Below, one piece after another: positions 43,559-51,728 of a stretch of DNA of 64,000 nucleotides. The notes beneath the pieces are model-generated. The model saw only the letters and a list, made by a program, of their open reading frames with translations, did no database searches and was not told where the DNA came from. This DNA is from DATARH01 sp035648415 (GTDB lineage: Bacteria > Pseudomonadota > Alphaproteobacteria > ATCC43930 > CGMCC-115725), in assembly GCA_035648415.1 (NCBI GenBank), contig DASRLO010000071.1:1-64000 (forward strand). The letters are read 5' to 3'. Each line of letters opens with the position of its first letter. The first letter of the stretch is position 1. The position numbers and the translations under genes were made by a program.

Positions 43559-44626
43559 CTATTCCGCCGCCGCATCGGTGGCGGCGGCCGCATGCTCGGC
43601 GGCCAGCAGCGCGCGCTTGCGCGCGATGCCCCAGCGGTAGCCGGCGAGGTCGCCGTCCTGCCGCACGATGCGGTGGCACGGCACCAGGAGCGCCAGCTTG
43701 TTGGCGGCGCAGGCGGCGGCGACGGCGCGCACCGCCCGGGGCTGGCCCAGCGCCGCGGCGATCTCGCTATAGGTCGCGGTCTTGCCGGGCGGTACCTTCC
43801 GCAGCGCCCGCCACACCCGCGCCTGGAACGCGGTGCCGCGGATGTCGAGCGGCAGATCGGGCTGCTCGCCGGGCGCGGTGACGAAGCGCACGATGCGTTC
43901 GGCCCACGCGGCCAGCTTGGAATCGGCCGGCCAGATCAGGGCGGCCGGGAAGCGCCGCCGCAAATCGGCTTCGAGCGGCGTCTTTTCGTCGCCGAGCGCG
44001 GTCATGCAGATGCCGCGCTCGGTCGCCGCGACCAGCGCCCAGCCCAGCGCGGTCCGCACGCAGGTGAAGCGGATCGTCTCGCCGCGCCCGCCGTGGCGCC
44101 GCACGCCGGGAGTCATGCCGAGCCCCGACGGCGCCGCCTCGTAGGCCCGCGAGCTGGCGCCGAACCCGGCGGCGTAGACCGCCTCGGCCACCTTGTCGCC
44201 GGCGTCGAGCCGGTCGGCGAACCGGCCGAGCCGGTGCGCCTTGCCCCAATCGCGCGGCGTCGCGCCGGTAATCTGCTTGAAGACGCGGTGAAAATGGTAG
44301 CGGCTGATCCCGGCCGCGTTCGCCAGGTCGTCGAGGCTCGGCAGCGCGTCGCTGGCGCGAATGAGGGCGCAGGCGCGCCCGACCGCCGCGATGTGGCGCT
44401 CGGCCTGCGAGCCTTCATGCGGTCGGCAGCGCTTGCACGGGCGGAACCCGGCCGCCTCGGCCTCGGCGTTGGTCGCGTAGAACGCGACATTCTTGCGCAG
44501 CGGCTGGCGCGAGGCGCAGCCCGGCCGGCAAAAGACCCCGGTCGTCTTCACCGAATAGACCCACCGCCCGTCCTGCGACGCATCGTGGGCGCACACCGCC
44601 GCCCAGCATTTCTCGTGGTCCAACAT
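43559..44626 (-). CDS. ada: Bifunctional O6-methylguanine-DNA methyltransferase/transcription activator Ada
   Basis: A 355-residue adaptive-response protein. The N-terminal zinc domain has Cys33, Cys37, Cys64 and Cys67 at E. coli Ada spacing; Cys33 matches the residue that accepts methyl groups from phosphotriesters. An AraC-type helix-turn-helix (GISRYHFHRVFKQITGATP) follows, then the C-terminal transferase with PCHRIV, whose cysteine takes the O6-methyl group. GAGGAGAG precedes the ATG at 44626. It likely activates itself and the adjacent oxygenase gene. Confidence 0.96.
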   Translation of the reverse strand: MLDHEKCWAAVCAHDASQDGRWVYSVKTTGVFCRPGCASRQPLRKNVAFYATNAEAEAAGFRPCKRCRPHEGSQAERHIAAVGRACALIRASDALPSLDDLANAAGISRYHFHRVFKQITGATPRDWGKAHRLGRFADRLDAGDKVAEAVYAAGFGASSRAYEAAPSGLGMTPGVRRHGGRGETIRFTCVRTALGWALVAATERGICMTALGDEKTPLEADLRRRFPAALIWPADSKLAAWAERIVRFVTAPGEQPDLPLDIRGTAFQARVWRALRKVPPGKTATYSEIAAALGQPRAVRAVAAACAANKLALLVPCHRIVRQDGDLAGYRWGIARKRALLAAEHAAAATDAAAE

Positions 44627-45037
44627 CGTCTCTCTCCTCGGCAACATCATGGCGAGGAAGATGGGGCAAGCGCCGCGCGGTCTCTATCCGGCGCTTGCTT
44701 TCTCATTCGAAACTCCGTCGAATCGGATATGCGGTAAGACACAAATTCCCTTTGAGATATAGCTTTCAAGACCGATTGGCGATTTTGTTAGAGCCGCGAC
44801 AGTAAACCGCAACAAAATTTCGTCACTCACGCTGGCGACTGGCGCGGCCGGGCCACGCCTCCCTAACCCGCGACTCGCCCCGCCGCATGAATGCGGAACG
44901 GTGCTCGGCACGTCTTAATTCGATTTTCAAGACTTGCCAACGCCATGGGGCACATGATAGGACAAAAATCGGAATTTCGTATTTTCGTAAAGTTTCGGCG
45001 TTATGACGGGAGTGTATCGAGTGGGGAATCTGTCGCC
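44627..45037. other. Divergent promoter region of ada and the flagellar cluster
   Basis: About 410 bases without a supported gene. It should carry the ada promoter (minus strand) and the flagellar promoter (plus strand). ATTTTGTT (44782-44789) and AACAAAAT (44811-44818) form an 8-base inverted repeat, a possible regulator site. I found no convincing sigma-54 (GG-N10-GC) or sigma-28 promoter. Confidence 0.45.
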
Positions 45038-45655
45038 ATGCTGGACGATTGGGCGGGCACATCGCCTTTGCGGGCGCGGCGAGAGGTCATGTCGGATCGC
45101 CCGATATTCTTGAGCCGTCTAGCGCTTCCCGTGTCGTGGGAGACGCTCGATCGCGCGCCCTCGCCGGAGGATTGCGACAGGGCGGCGTCGGCCAATGCAG
45201 GGGTCGTCGGCTTTCTGTTGCACGGCGTTGATCTCGATGCGGTGCCGCGGCCATCGGACGAAAACCTGGCGGAAGCCTTGGCGCCGCTGCGCATCAAGCT
45301 CGACATGGTGATCGACATGCTGGGCCGGTTGACCTACCGCGACGTCATTCTGCCGCCGGTGCACGACATCGAGCTGGGGACGGGTCGCATGACTTGGCAT
45401 TCGCCGGTTCCGCTGCGCTCGGGCGACTGGCTGCGGATCAAGCTCTACTTTGATCAAAAGATACTCGAACCGATCGTGCTCTACGGACACGTCGAGAGCT
45501 CGGTCGGAGACGATGCGGGCGGCGGGTGCGGGGTGCAGGCCGAACTTGCCGAAATCCCGGCGCATACCGAGGAGGCGTTCGCCCGCCTCGCCTTTCTCGC
45601 GCAACGCCGGCAATTGGCGCAGCGGCCGGCCGCCGCGGCACGGAGCGAGCGATGA
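45038..45655 (+). CDS. PilZ-like protein at the head of the flagellar cluster
   Basis: A protein of about 205 residues. The middle part (LGTGRMTWHSPVPLRSGDWL, then KLYFDQKILEPIVLYGHVESS, ending in AHTEEAFARLAFLAQRRQLA) has the beta-barrel pattern and tail of PilZ-like domains, but I do not see the N-terminal RxxxR that binds cyclic di-GMP. It may regulate or modify the motor. Its stop overlaps the fliE start (ATGA), so they are translated together. The frame is open from 44891; 45038 or 45092 are possible starts. Confidence 0.65.
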   Translation: MLDDWAGTSPLRARREVMSDRPIFLSRLALPVSWETLDRAPSPEDCDRAASANAGVVGFLLHGVDLDAVPRPSDENLAEALAPLRIKLDMVIDMLGRLTYRDVILPPVHDIELGTGRMTWHSPVPLRSGDWLRIKLYFDQKILEPIVLYGHVESSVGDDAGGGCGVQAELAEIPAHTEEAFARLAFLAQRRQLAQRPAAAARSER

Positions 45656-45999
45656 TCGCGGCGATTGGCGCGATGACCTCGGTCCTGGCCGAACTTCAAT
45701 CGCTCGCCGGCGCCGCGATCGCGCCGAGCACGAGCCAGCTCGTACCCGATGCGGTCGGCGGCGCGGATGCGGCGAAGCCGAGCTTTTCCGACGCGTTGCG
45801 CAGCGCGCTCGGCCAGGTCGATGCCTCGATCTCCGAGGCCAGCACAAAGGCGACGGCGTTCGCCGCCGGCGACAAGGACCTTCCGCTGAGCGACGTCATG
45901 GTGTCGCTCGAACAGGCGAACCTGTCGCTGCAGCTGGCGTCGGGCGTTCGTGACAAGGTGGTCGCCGCTTACGCGAACATCATGAACATGCAGATTTGA
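45652..45999 (+). CDS. fliE: Flagellar hook-basal body protein FliE
   Basis: A 115-residue junction protein between the MS ring and the rod. The C-terminal half has the FliE signature: SFSDALRSALGQVDASI, KDLPLSDVMVSLEQANLSLQ and VRDKVVAAYANIMNMQI. The N-terminus is Ala-rich and variable. The ATG overlaps the previous stop. It is exported by the flagellar secretion gate. Confidence 0.93.
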   Translation: MIAAIGAMTSVLAELQSLAGAAIAPSTSQLVPDAVGGADAAKPSFSDALRSALGQVDASISEASTKATAFAAGDKDLPLSDVMVSLEQANLSLQLASGVRDKVVAAYANIMNMQI

Positions 46000-46018
46000 C
46001 GAACGGCGCGGGTGAGGC

Positions 46019-47677
46019 GTGGCCTTTCTTGATGCACTCAACCCGCAGACCCTTTGGGAGCGAGCGCGCCCGGTCCTCGGCGGGCAGGCGCGCGCCGTGG
46101 TGGTCGTCGGCGGGGCTGCGGCGCTGGCGATCGTCGCCGTCGCTTCCCTGTGGCTGTGGAGCTCCGACTACGCGGTGCTCTACGCCGGCCTGGCCGGCGA
46201 GGAGGGCGGGCGGGCGATCGCCGAGCTGCAAAAACTCAACATTCCCTACCGGATCACCGAAGGCGGGCGGGTGATCCAGGTGCCGGCCGCCGATGTCGGC
46301 CGCGCCCGGCTGCAGCTCGCCGCCCGCGGCGTCGCCAAGCGCGACGGCGACGAATGGGCGATCCTCGACAATCAAAGCATCGGCGTCAGCCCATTCGTCG
46401 AGCAGGTGCACTATGTGCGGGGTGTCGAGGCGGCGCTGTCGCGCACCGTCGGCGAGATCGATGGCGTCGTCTCCGCCAAGGTGACGCTGGCCATTCCGAA
46501 AGACACCGGATTTCTGGGCGACTCGGCGAAACCGAGCGGCTCTGTGCTGGTTCGCCTGCGGCCCGGGTTCGCGCTCAGCGGGGCGCAGGTCAACGGCATC
46601 GTCGGCCTGGTGGCATCGAGCGTGCCGGGACTGTCGCGCGAGCAGGTCACTGTCGTCGACCAGAGCGGCGCCGTGCTCAATGCCGCCGGCAAGGACGCGC
46701 TGCAGGCGCCGCAGCAATTGGAGATCACCCGCGAGGTCAATCGCCGCTACGAGGCGATGGTCACCGACCTCCTATCCCCGGTGCTCGGTCGCGGAAATTT
46801 TCGAATTTCGTCAGATGCGGATATCGATTTTTCGCAGACCAAGGAAAGTCTGGTCAAATACGGCGACAGCCATGTCCTGAGCCAGGACGAGACGATACAT
46901 GCCCGCGGCGCCGGCGGCGATCAGCCGATCGGCATCCCCGGCGCGTTGTCGAACCGCCGCCCCGACACGCCGAGCACCAACGCCACGCCGCCGCCTCCGC
47001 CGGCCCAGGCGGCCCAGGCGGCCGCGCCAGGGCAGCCCGCGACCCCGACGCCGCCGGCCGCGGCTGAGGCGGCGACCCCGTCCGACACGCACCGGACCAC
47101 CAATTACGACATCGACAAGACCGTGCAGTATCTCGAGCATCCGTCCTGGATGCTGCGCGGCGTCAGCATCGCCGTGCTGGTCAACAATCCCACCGGCAAG
47201 CCGCTTGCGGCGGAACGGCTGCAGTCGATCAACAAGCTGGTCGGCTCGGCGATCGGCGCCGGGCAGAACCCGCATGTGACGGTCGTCGACCTGCCGTTCG
47301 AGGCGGCTGACGGCGCCGTTGTCGAGCCCGCCGGCCCGTGGTGGCGGGAACCCTGGATGGCGGCGGTCGCGCGCAATGCCATGTTGGCCCTCGCGGGCCT
47401 GTTGGCGCTGTTCGGCGGCCTGTTCCCGCTGCTCAACCGGCTGGCCGGCGCCCAGGCGGCGCTCGCCGTCGCCCCTCCCGCGGCAGCGGTGGCGCTCTCC
47501 GCCGGCGCCGGCGGAGACAGCCGATCGGCTGGAGGGGCGCAGCGGCCTAACAGCCAGCCGCAGGACGTGTTCAGCATCGAAGCCGACACCGTGCAGACGC
47601 TCGTCACGCACGATCCCGCACGTACCGCTCAGGTCATCAGAGGATGGATCGCCGGTGACAGAGGCACTCTTAAGTAG
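46019..47677 (+). CDS. fliF: Flagellar MS-ring protein FliF
   Basis: A 552-residue inner-membrane ring protein. Two helices (about residues 22-44, AVVVVGGAAALAIVAVASLW, and near 445-465, NAMLALAGLLALFGGLF) flank a periplasmic region with ring-building motifs (YAVLYAGLAGEEGGRAIAEL and VTVVDQSGAVLN). A Pro/Ala/Thr-rich insert lies near 310-350. The C-terminal tail binds FliG. It starts with GTG. The length is normal. Confidence 0.95.
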   Translation: MAFLDALNPQTLWERARPVLGGQARAVVVVGGAAALAIVAVASLWLWSSDYAVLYAGLAGEEGGRAIAELQKLNIPYRITEGGRVIQVPAADVGRARLQLAARGVAKRDGDEWAILDNQSIGVSPFVEQVHYVRGVEAALSRTVGEIDGVVSAKVTLAIPKDTGFLGDSAKPSGSVLVRLRPGFALSGAQVNGIVGLVASSVPGLSREQVTVVDQSGAVLNAAGKDALQAPQQLEITREVNRRYEAMVTDLLSPVLGRGNFRISSDADIDFSQTKESLVKYGDSHVLSQDETIHARGAGGDQPIGIPGALSNRRPDTPSTNATPPPPPAQAAQAAAPGQPATPTPPAAAEAATPSDTHRTTNYDIDKTVQYLEHPSWMLRGVSIAVLVNNPTGKPLAAERLQSINKLVGSAIGAGQNPHVTVVDLPFEAADGAVVEPAGPWWREPWMAAVARNAMLALAGLLALFGGLFPLLNRLAGAQAALAVAPPAAAVALSAGAGGDSRSAGGAQRPNSQPQDVFSIEADTVQTLVTHDPARTAQVIRGWIAGDRGTLK

Positions 47678-48677
47678 CCCCGCACGGCTCAGCGACGTCG
47701 AGAAATCGGCGGTCGTCATGCTGTCGATCGGCGAAGAGGCCGCCGCCGAGGTCATGAAACACATGAGCCAGTTGGAGATAAACCTGCTGTCCGTGGCGAT
47801 GGCGCGCATCTCCAACATATCGAAGACGGAAGTCACCGAGGTCTTCCAGGAATTCATCGACATCATGCTGCAGGAGACCTCGATCGGCATCGGCGCCGAG
47901 GCTTACGTTCACGGTGTCCTCGAACAGGCCCTCGGGCCGGAAAAAGCCGAACGCCTCGCCGGGCGGCTCAAGCAAGGCGATTATTTTGCCGGCATCGAAG
48001 CAGTTCAGCTGCAAGACCCGCGCGTGCTGGCCGAAATGATCAAATCCGAGCATCCGCAGATCGTCGCGATGATCTTCGCCTACATGGAGCCCGAGCAGGC
48101 CGATGCGCTGATCCAGTACCTGCCGCCCGAACTTGTCGAGCAGGTCATTCCGCGTCTCGCGACCCTCGACTCGATCCCGCCGGCGGCGATCCGCGAACTC
48201 AACGATTCGATCGAGGATTTGCTCGCGGGCGAGACCCAGCAGGGGCGCGTTTCGGTCGGCGGTGTCGGCATGGCGGCGAAGATCCTCAACCGCATCGGCA
48301 CGCAGCGGGTGGAGAGCATCCTGGCGCAGATCGGCACCGTCGACGCCGACCTCGCCCAGGCGATCCAGAACAGTATGTTCGTGTTCGAAGATTTGATGCG
48401 CCTCGACGATCGCAACTTCCAGATTCTGCTGCGCTCGATCGACCAGAAATTGCTCGTTTCGGCGCTGAAGGGGGCCGACGCGAAACTGCTCGAAAAGGTC
48501 GTGAAAAACCTGTCGCAGCGCTCCGCGGAGATGTTGAAGGACGAGATTTCGGCGCGCGGTCCGATGCGGGTCAGCGAGATCGACACCGCGAAGCGCGAAG
48601 TCGTCGCGATTTGCAGGCGCCTCGAACGCGAAGGCACGCTCGTTCTGCCGACCGATGCCGGCGATCTGGTCAGCTGA
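47655..48677 (+). CDS. fliG: Flagellar motor switch protein FliG
   Basis: A 340-residue switch protein. The N-terminal domain (VEKSAVVMLSIGEEAAAEVM) binds FliF, the middle EHPQIVAMIFAYMEP is the EHPQ motif that contacts FliM, and the C-terminal domain (FVFEDLMRLDDRNFQILLRSID) holds the charged ridge that meets the stator. The GTG at 47655 overlaps the fliF end by 23 bases and has AGAGGA upstream. Confidence 0.96.
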   Translation: MTEALLSSPARLSDVEKSAVVMLSIGEEAAAEVMKHMSQLEINLLSVAMARISNISKTEVTEVFQEFIDIMLQETSIGIGAEAYVHGVLEQALGPEKAERLAGRLKQGDYFAGIEAVQLQDPRVLAEMIKSEHPQIVAMIFAYMEPEQADALIQYLPPELVEQVIPRLATLDSIPPAAIRELNDSIEDLLAGETQQGRVSVGGVGMAAKILNRIGTQRVESILAQIGTVDADLAQAIQNSMFVFEDLMRLDDRNFQILLRSIDQKLLVSALKGADAKLLEKVVKNLSQRSAEMLKDEISARGPMRVSEIDTAKREVVAICRRLEREGTLVLPTDAGDLVS

Positions 48678-48686
48678 GGTCGAACG

Positions 48687-50093
48687 ATGTCCTCCCTTCG
48701 CATCAGCCATCAGAACCAAGGCCGGGCCGCCGGGCTGTCGGCTTCGGCCGGCGACACCACGCGGTCCGCGACACCCGACGATGCGCGATTTGCCGACACG
48801 CTCGGTGCGGCCGGGATGGCCTGCAAAAGCGTCGGCGATGGATCGTCGGACAGCTTGCCGGGCAATGCCGCCGACGGCATGGCGCCGCCGCGCCGGCGAA
48901 CCGAGGCTCACGCCGCGGGCGACGCAACCGCCGCGCTCGTGGCGGAGGGATTGGCCGGGCCGAGCGCGGCCGATGGCTTCGCGGCGACGGATGCGGCCCT
49001 TGGCGCCGCGGGAGCCGAGGGCGATCGTCAGCCGGCGGCGGGCGCCCGCGGCGACGCCGGCGCTCTCGCGACGCTGCCCGCGTCCGCGACGGCGGGATGG
49101 GCGGTCACGACGGGTGCGGGCTCGGCGCCGGGCGCGAGACCAAATGATGTTTTCAGCGACCTCGTCGCCGACGGTTCCCGTGCCGCAGCCCAGGCAGGGC
49201 CGGCCGGAGACGCTGCTTCGCAACCTGGGGCTACCCCGTCCGCGAGCGAGTTGCCGCCCGCCGCCGTTCCGGCGGACCCGCTCGCCGCAATAGCGAGATC
49301 GGCGGCCGAAACCACCCCGTCCGTTGCCCGGCCAGCGGACGATTTGACCGCTGGCCCGGCAACGGCCGACCCGTCATTCCCGGCAGCGGCGGAGGCGGCC
49401 GGTCCGTCGCGAAGCATTACCCCAGGCGCGGCCTCCGGGCCGGCCCGCTCGCACGCGACGCCGACCCCATCGGTCTCGCTGGCGGCGCCGTCCGGGAGTC
49501 TTTCGCTGATCGTCGCGGACACTGCCGACGATTCCGGTCGTGGCGCGGGCGAGCGAGGCGACGATCGCGGCCGCTTCACGCCCATTTCCGTCGCGCCTGC
49601 CGCCGGAGACGGAACCGCCGGCGCGTCGCCCGCCGGAGCCGATCCGGCTCCTGCATCGGCGCAGCCCGCGCCCACGCCGGCCCTGACCTCGGATGTCGCC
49701 ACCTCCACCGTTCGCGGACAAGTGGCGGATGCGCTCGTGCGGCTGGCGTCGAGCGGATCGCGCGAGATGGTGATCCGCCTGCATCCGGCGGAGCTGGGCG
49801 ACCTTACGGTGCGGGTGGCGGTCAACGGACGGGATGTCACGGCATGGTTCGCCTCGCCGCAGCCCCAGGTGCAGAGCGCCATCAGCGACGCGATGGGGCA
49901 GCTCCAGGCCGGCCTCGGCAATGCCGGATACAATTTGAGCGGCGCCTGGGTCGGCGGCGATGGCTCGGGAGCCTGGCGGCAAAGCGCCAGATCCAGTCCG
50001 TCGCCGTCCGTGCCGGCCGCGACGGGCGATGTCTCACGGCCGGGCGTCGCCGGTTCTCGGCCGCTTTCTTCCGGGATGAGCATCTATGTCTGA
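48687..50093 (+). CDS. fliK: Flagellar hook-length control protein FliK
   Basis: A 468-residue protein. The first 320 residues are Ala, Pro, Gly and Asp-rich low-complexity sequence, as expected for the ruler part. The C-terminal Flg_hook domain (about 340-425: VIRLHPAELGDLTVRVAVNG ... WFASPQPQVQSAISDAMGQL) switches export specificity. It overlaps fliM by 8 bases. The identification rests on the C-terminal domain and on its place between fliG and fliM. Confidence 0.85.
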   Translation: MSSLRISHQNQGRAAGLSASAGDTTRSATPDDARFADTLGAAGMACKSVGDGSSDSLPGNAADGMAPPRRRTEAHAAGDATAALVAEGLAGPSAADGFAATDAALGAAGAEGDRQPAAGARGDAGALATLPASATAGWAVTTGAGSAPGARPNDVFSDLVADGSRAAAQAGPAGDAASQPGATPSASELPPAAVPADPLAAIARSAAETTPSVARPADDLTAGPATADPSFPAAAEAAGPSRSITPGAASGPARSHATPTPSVSLAAPSGSLSLIVADTADDSGRGAGERGDDRGRFTPISVAPAAGDGTAGASPAGADPAPASAQPAPTPALTSDVATSTVRGQVADALVRLASSGSREMVIRLHPAELGDLTVRVAVNGRDVTAWFASPQPQVQSAISDAMGQLQAGLGNAGYNLSGAWVGGDGSGAWRQSARSSPSPSVPAATGDVSRPGVAGSRPLSSGMSIYV

Positions 50094-51042
50094 TGTCGCT
50101 GACCAAGCCTCGGCTCCCGAGAAATACAGCCTTTTCGCGAAATCGCGGTCGACGCGGAACCGGATTTCGACGCTTGAGCCGAACCTGCAACGCATCAACG
50201 ACCGTTTCGCGCGGTTTCTGCGCGGCGCGCTGCTGCAGCACCTGCGTCGAGCGGTGACGATAATCCCGACCGGGATCGAACTCGTCGAGCATCGCGAGCT
50301 GCTGGAGAGGCTGCCGAGCCCGATTCATCTGACCTTGTTCAATATGAAGCCGCTGCGCGGGACGGTCGTGCTGATGGTCGATGCCTCGCTCGTCGGCGCG
50401 ATCGTCGAGAGCCGGTTCGGCGGCAACGGGCGGTTCCCGATCAACATCGCGAACCGCGAGTTCACGCCGTTCGAACTCAAATCGATGCGCCGTGTCGTCG
50501 ATACGACATTGGAGCAATTCACCAGCGCCTGGGAACCGGTCGGCCGCTTCGAAATCGAGACCCTACGGCACGAGACCAACCCGCAATTCGCCGGGTTCGC
50601 CACTGCCGAAGACCTTATCATGGTCAGCGGCTTCGATATCGCCATCGACCACGGCAACGGCAGGCTGGAAACCTATATCCCGGTTGCCGGGGTCGAACCG
50701 CTGCAGGACCAGATGACCTCCGGCATCGTCGCCGAAGTGGTCGATCACGACCTGCGCTGGTCGGAACGGCTGAAGGCGAGCGTCGCGCAGGCCGACATTA
50801 CCCTCAATGCCGAACTCGGCAAGATCGAGATCAGCGTCGGCGATCTGATCGCGCTGCGTCCCGGCAACGTCTTCGAGATGGACCGGCCGGAGACGATCGT
50901 CGTCGAGGCGGGCGGCGTGCCGTTGTTTCGCGGAAAATGGGGGCGGCATGGCAGCAAGATCGGGATTCTCGTCGAGGAACGCCTGCCGCTCACGCCGGAC
51001 GAGCTCACGGTGCGGATCAGCGGCGGTGGGAAGGATGATTGA
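50086..51042 (+). CDS. fliM: Flagellar motor switch protein FliM, short N-terminus
   Basis: A 318-residue C-ring protein. The middle domain contains TLEPNLQRINDRFARFLRGAL and LFNMKPLRGTVVLMVDASLV, and a C-terminal SpoA domain (LGKIEISVGDLIALRPGNV) follows. The usual N-terminal CheY-binding motif (LSQ-x-EIDALL) is absent; only about 15 residues precede the conserved core. The motor may not respond to CheY in the usual way. It is coupled to fliN (TGATG). Confidence 0.9.
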   Translation: MSDVADQASAPEKYSLFAKSRSTRNRISTLEPNLQRINDRFARFLRGALLQHLRRAVTIIPTGIELVEHRELLERLPSPIHLTLFNMKPLRGTVVLMVDASLVGAIVESRFGGNGRFPINIANREFTPFELKSMRRVVDTTLEQFTSAWEPVGRFEIETLRHETNPQFAGFATAEDLIMVSGFDIAIDHGNGRLETYIPVAGVEPLQDQMTSGIVAEVVDHDLRWSERLKASVAQADITLNAELGKIEISVGDLIALRPGNVFEMDRPETIVVEAGGVPLFRGKWGRHGSKIGILVEERLPLTPDELTVRISGGGKDD

Positions 51043-51455
51043 TGGCCGATAGTCCTTCCATCGCCGATCCGCTACCGGAGGCGGCGGCGGGCGGGCCGTC
51101 CGCTTTCGCCAAGCTCGAACCGGCCGCGCCGGCTGCGTCCGCTCCGGCTGCGTCCGCTCCGGCTGCGGATGAGTCGAGCGCTCCGGTTTCCGCCAGCCGC
51201 CTCGATCTCGTGTTCGACGTGCCGGTTTGCCTCTCGGTGGAGCTGGGACGCACCGATATCTCGATCCGCGACGTCGTCAGTCTGGGGCGCGGCTCGATCA
51301 TCGAGTTGGACCGAGGGCCGGGCACGCCGCTCGACGTTCGCGTCAATGGCGTCCTGATCGGGCGCGGCGAGGTCGTGCTGATCAACGCCGAGAAGCTCGG
51401 TCTGCGCTTTGTCGAGGTCGTCAGCCAGGCCGAGAACTCGAAGCGATCGGCCTAG
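51042..51455 (+). CDS. fliN: Flagellar motor switch protein FliN
   Basis: A 137-residue C-ring protein. The C-terminal 80 residues form the SpoA domain (FDVPVCLSVELGRTDISIRD, VVSLGRGSIIELDRGPGTPL, VLINAEKLGLRFVEVVS). The N-terminus is an Ala/Pro linker containing an exact 15-base tandem repeat (51132-51146 and 51147-51161) that encodes repeated AASAP. Start and fliM stop overlap. Confidence 0.94.
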   Translation: MADSPSIADPLPEAAAGGPSAFAKLEPAAPAASAPAASAPAADESSAPVSASRLDLVFDVPVCLSVELGRTDISIRDVVSLGRGSIIELDRGPGTPLDVRVNGVLIGRGEVVLINAEKLGLRFVEVVSQAENSKRSA

Positions 51456-51464
51456 GGGCGGGGG

Positions 51465-51728
51465 ATGAACGGGGTACCGCAGGCAACCCACGCCGCGTTG
51501 CTGACGATCTTCTATGTCGCCGGGCCGGTGCTCGGCGTCATTCTGGTGATTGGCGTCGTCGTCAGCGTGTTTCTCGCGGTCACCCAGATCAACGAGCCGA
51601 CGCTGAGCTTCGTGCCGAAGTTTCTCGGCACCGGCATTGCGCTCGTCCTGCTCGGGCCGTGGCTGCTCCGTCAGCTTGAGGCTTTCGCGGTCGCGATCCT
51701 CAGCGGTTTGCCGGGCATGCTGTCATGA
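51465..51728 (+). CDS. fliQ: Flagellar export gate protein FliQ, copy 1
   Basis: An 87-residue membrane protein with two helices (YVAGPVLGVILVIGVVVSVF and LGTGIALVLLGPWLLRQL) around the FliQ signature (QINEPTLSFVPK). With FliP and FliR it forms the gate of the flagellar type III secretion system. It is one of two different fliQ genes in this cluster and lies between fliN and flhA rather than next to fliP. It overlaps flhA by four bases. Confidence 0.9.
   Translation: MNGVPQATHAALLTIFYVAGPVLGVILVIGVVVSVFLAVTQINEPTLSFVPKFLGTGIALVLLGPWLLRQLEAFAVAILSGLPGMLS

Noticed and set aside
44684..44911. 75-codon minus-strand frame upstream of ada
   Set aside because: It lies in the promoter region and has no family features or ribosome site.
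44627..45037. Sigma-54 or sigma-28 promoter for the flagellar cluster
   Set aside because: No GG-N10-GC pair or TAAA-N15-GCCGATAA-like site of convincing quality was found.
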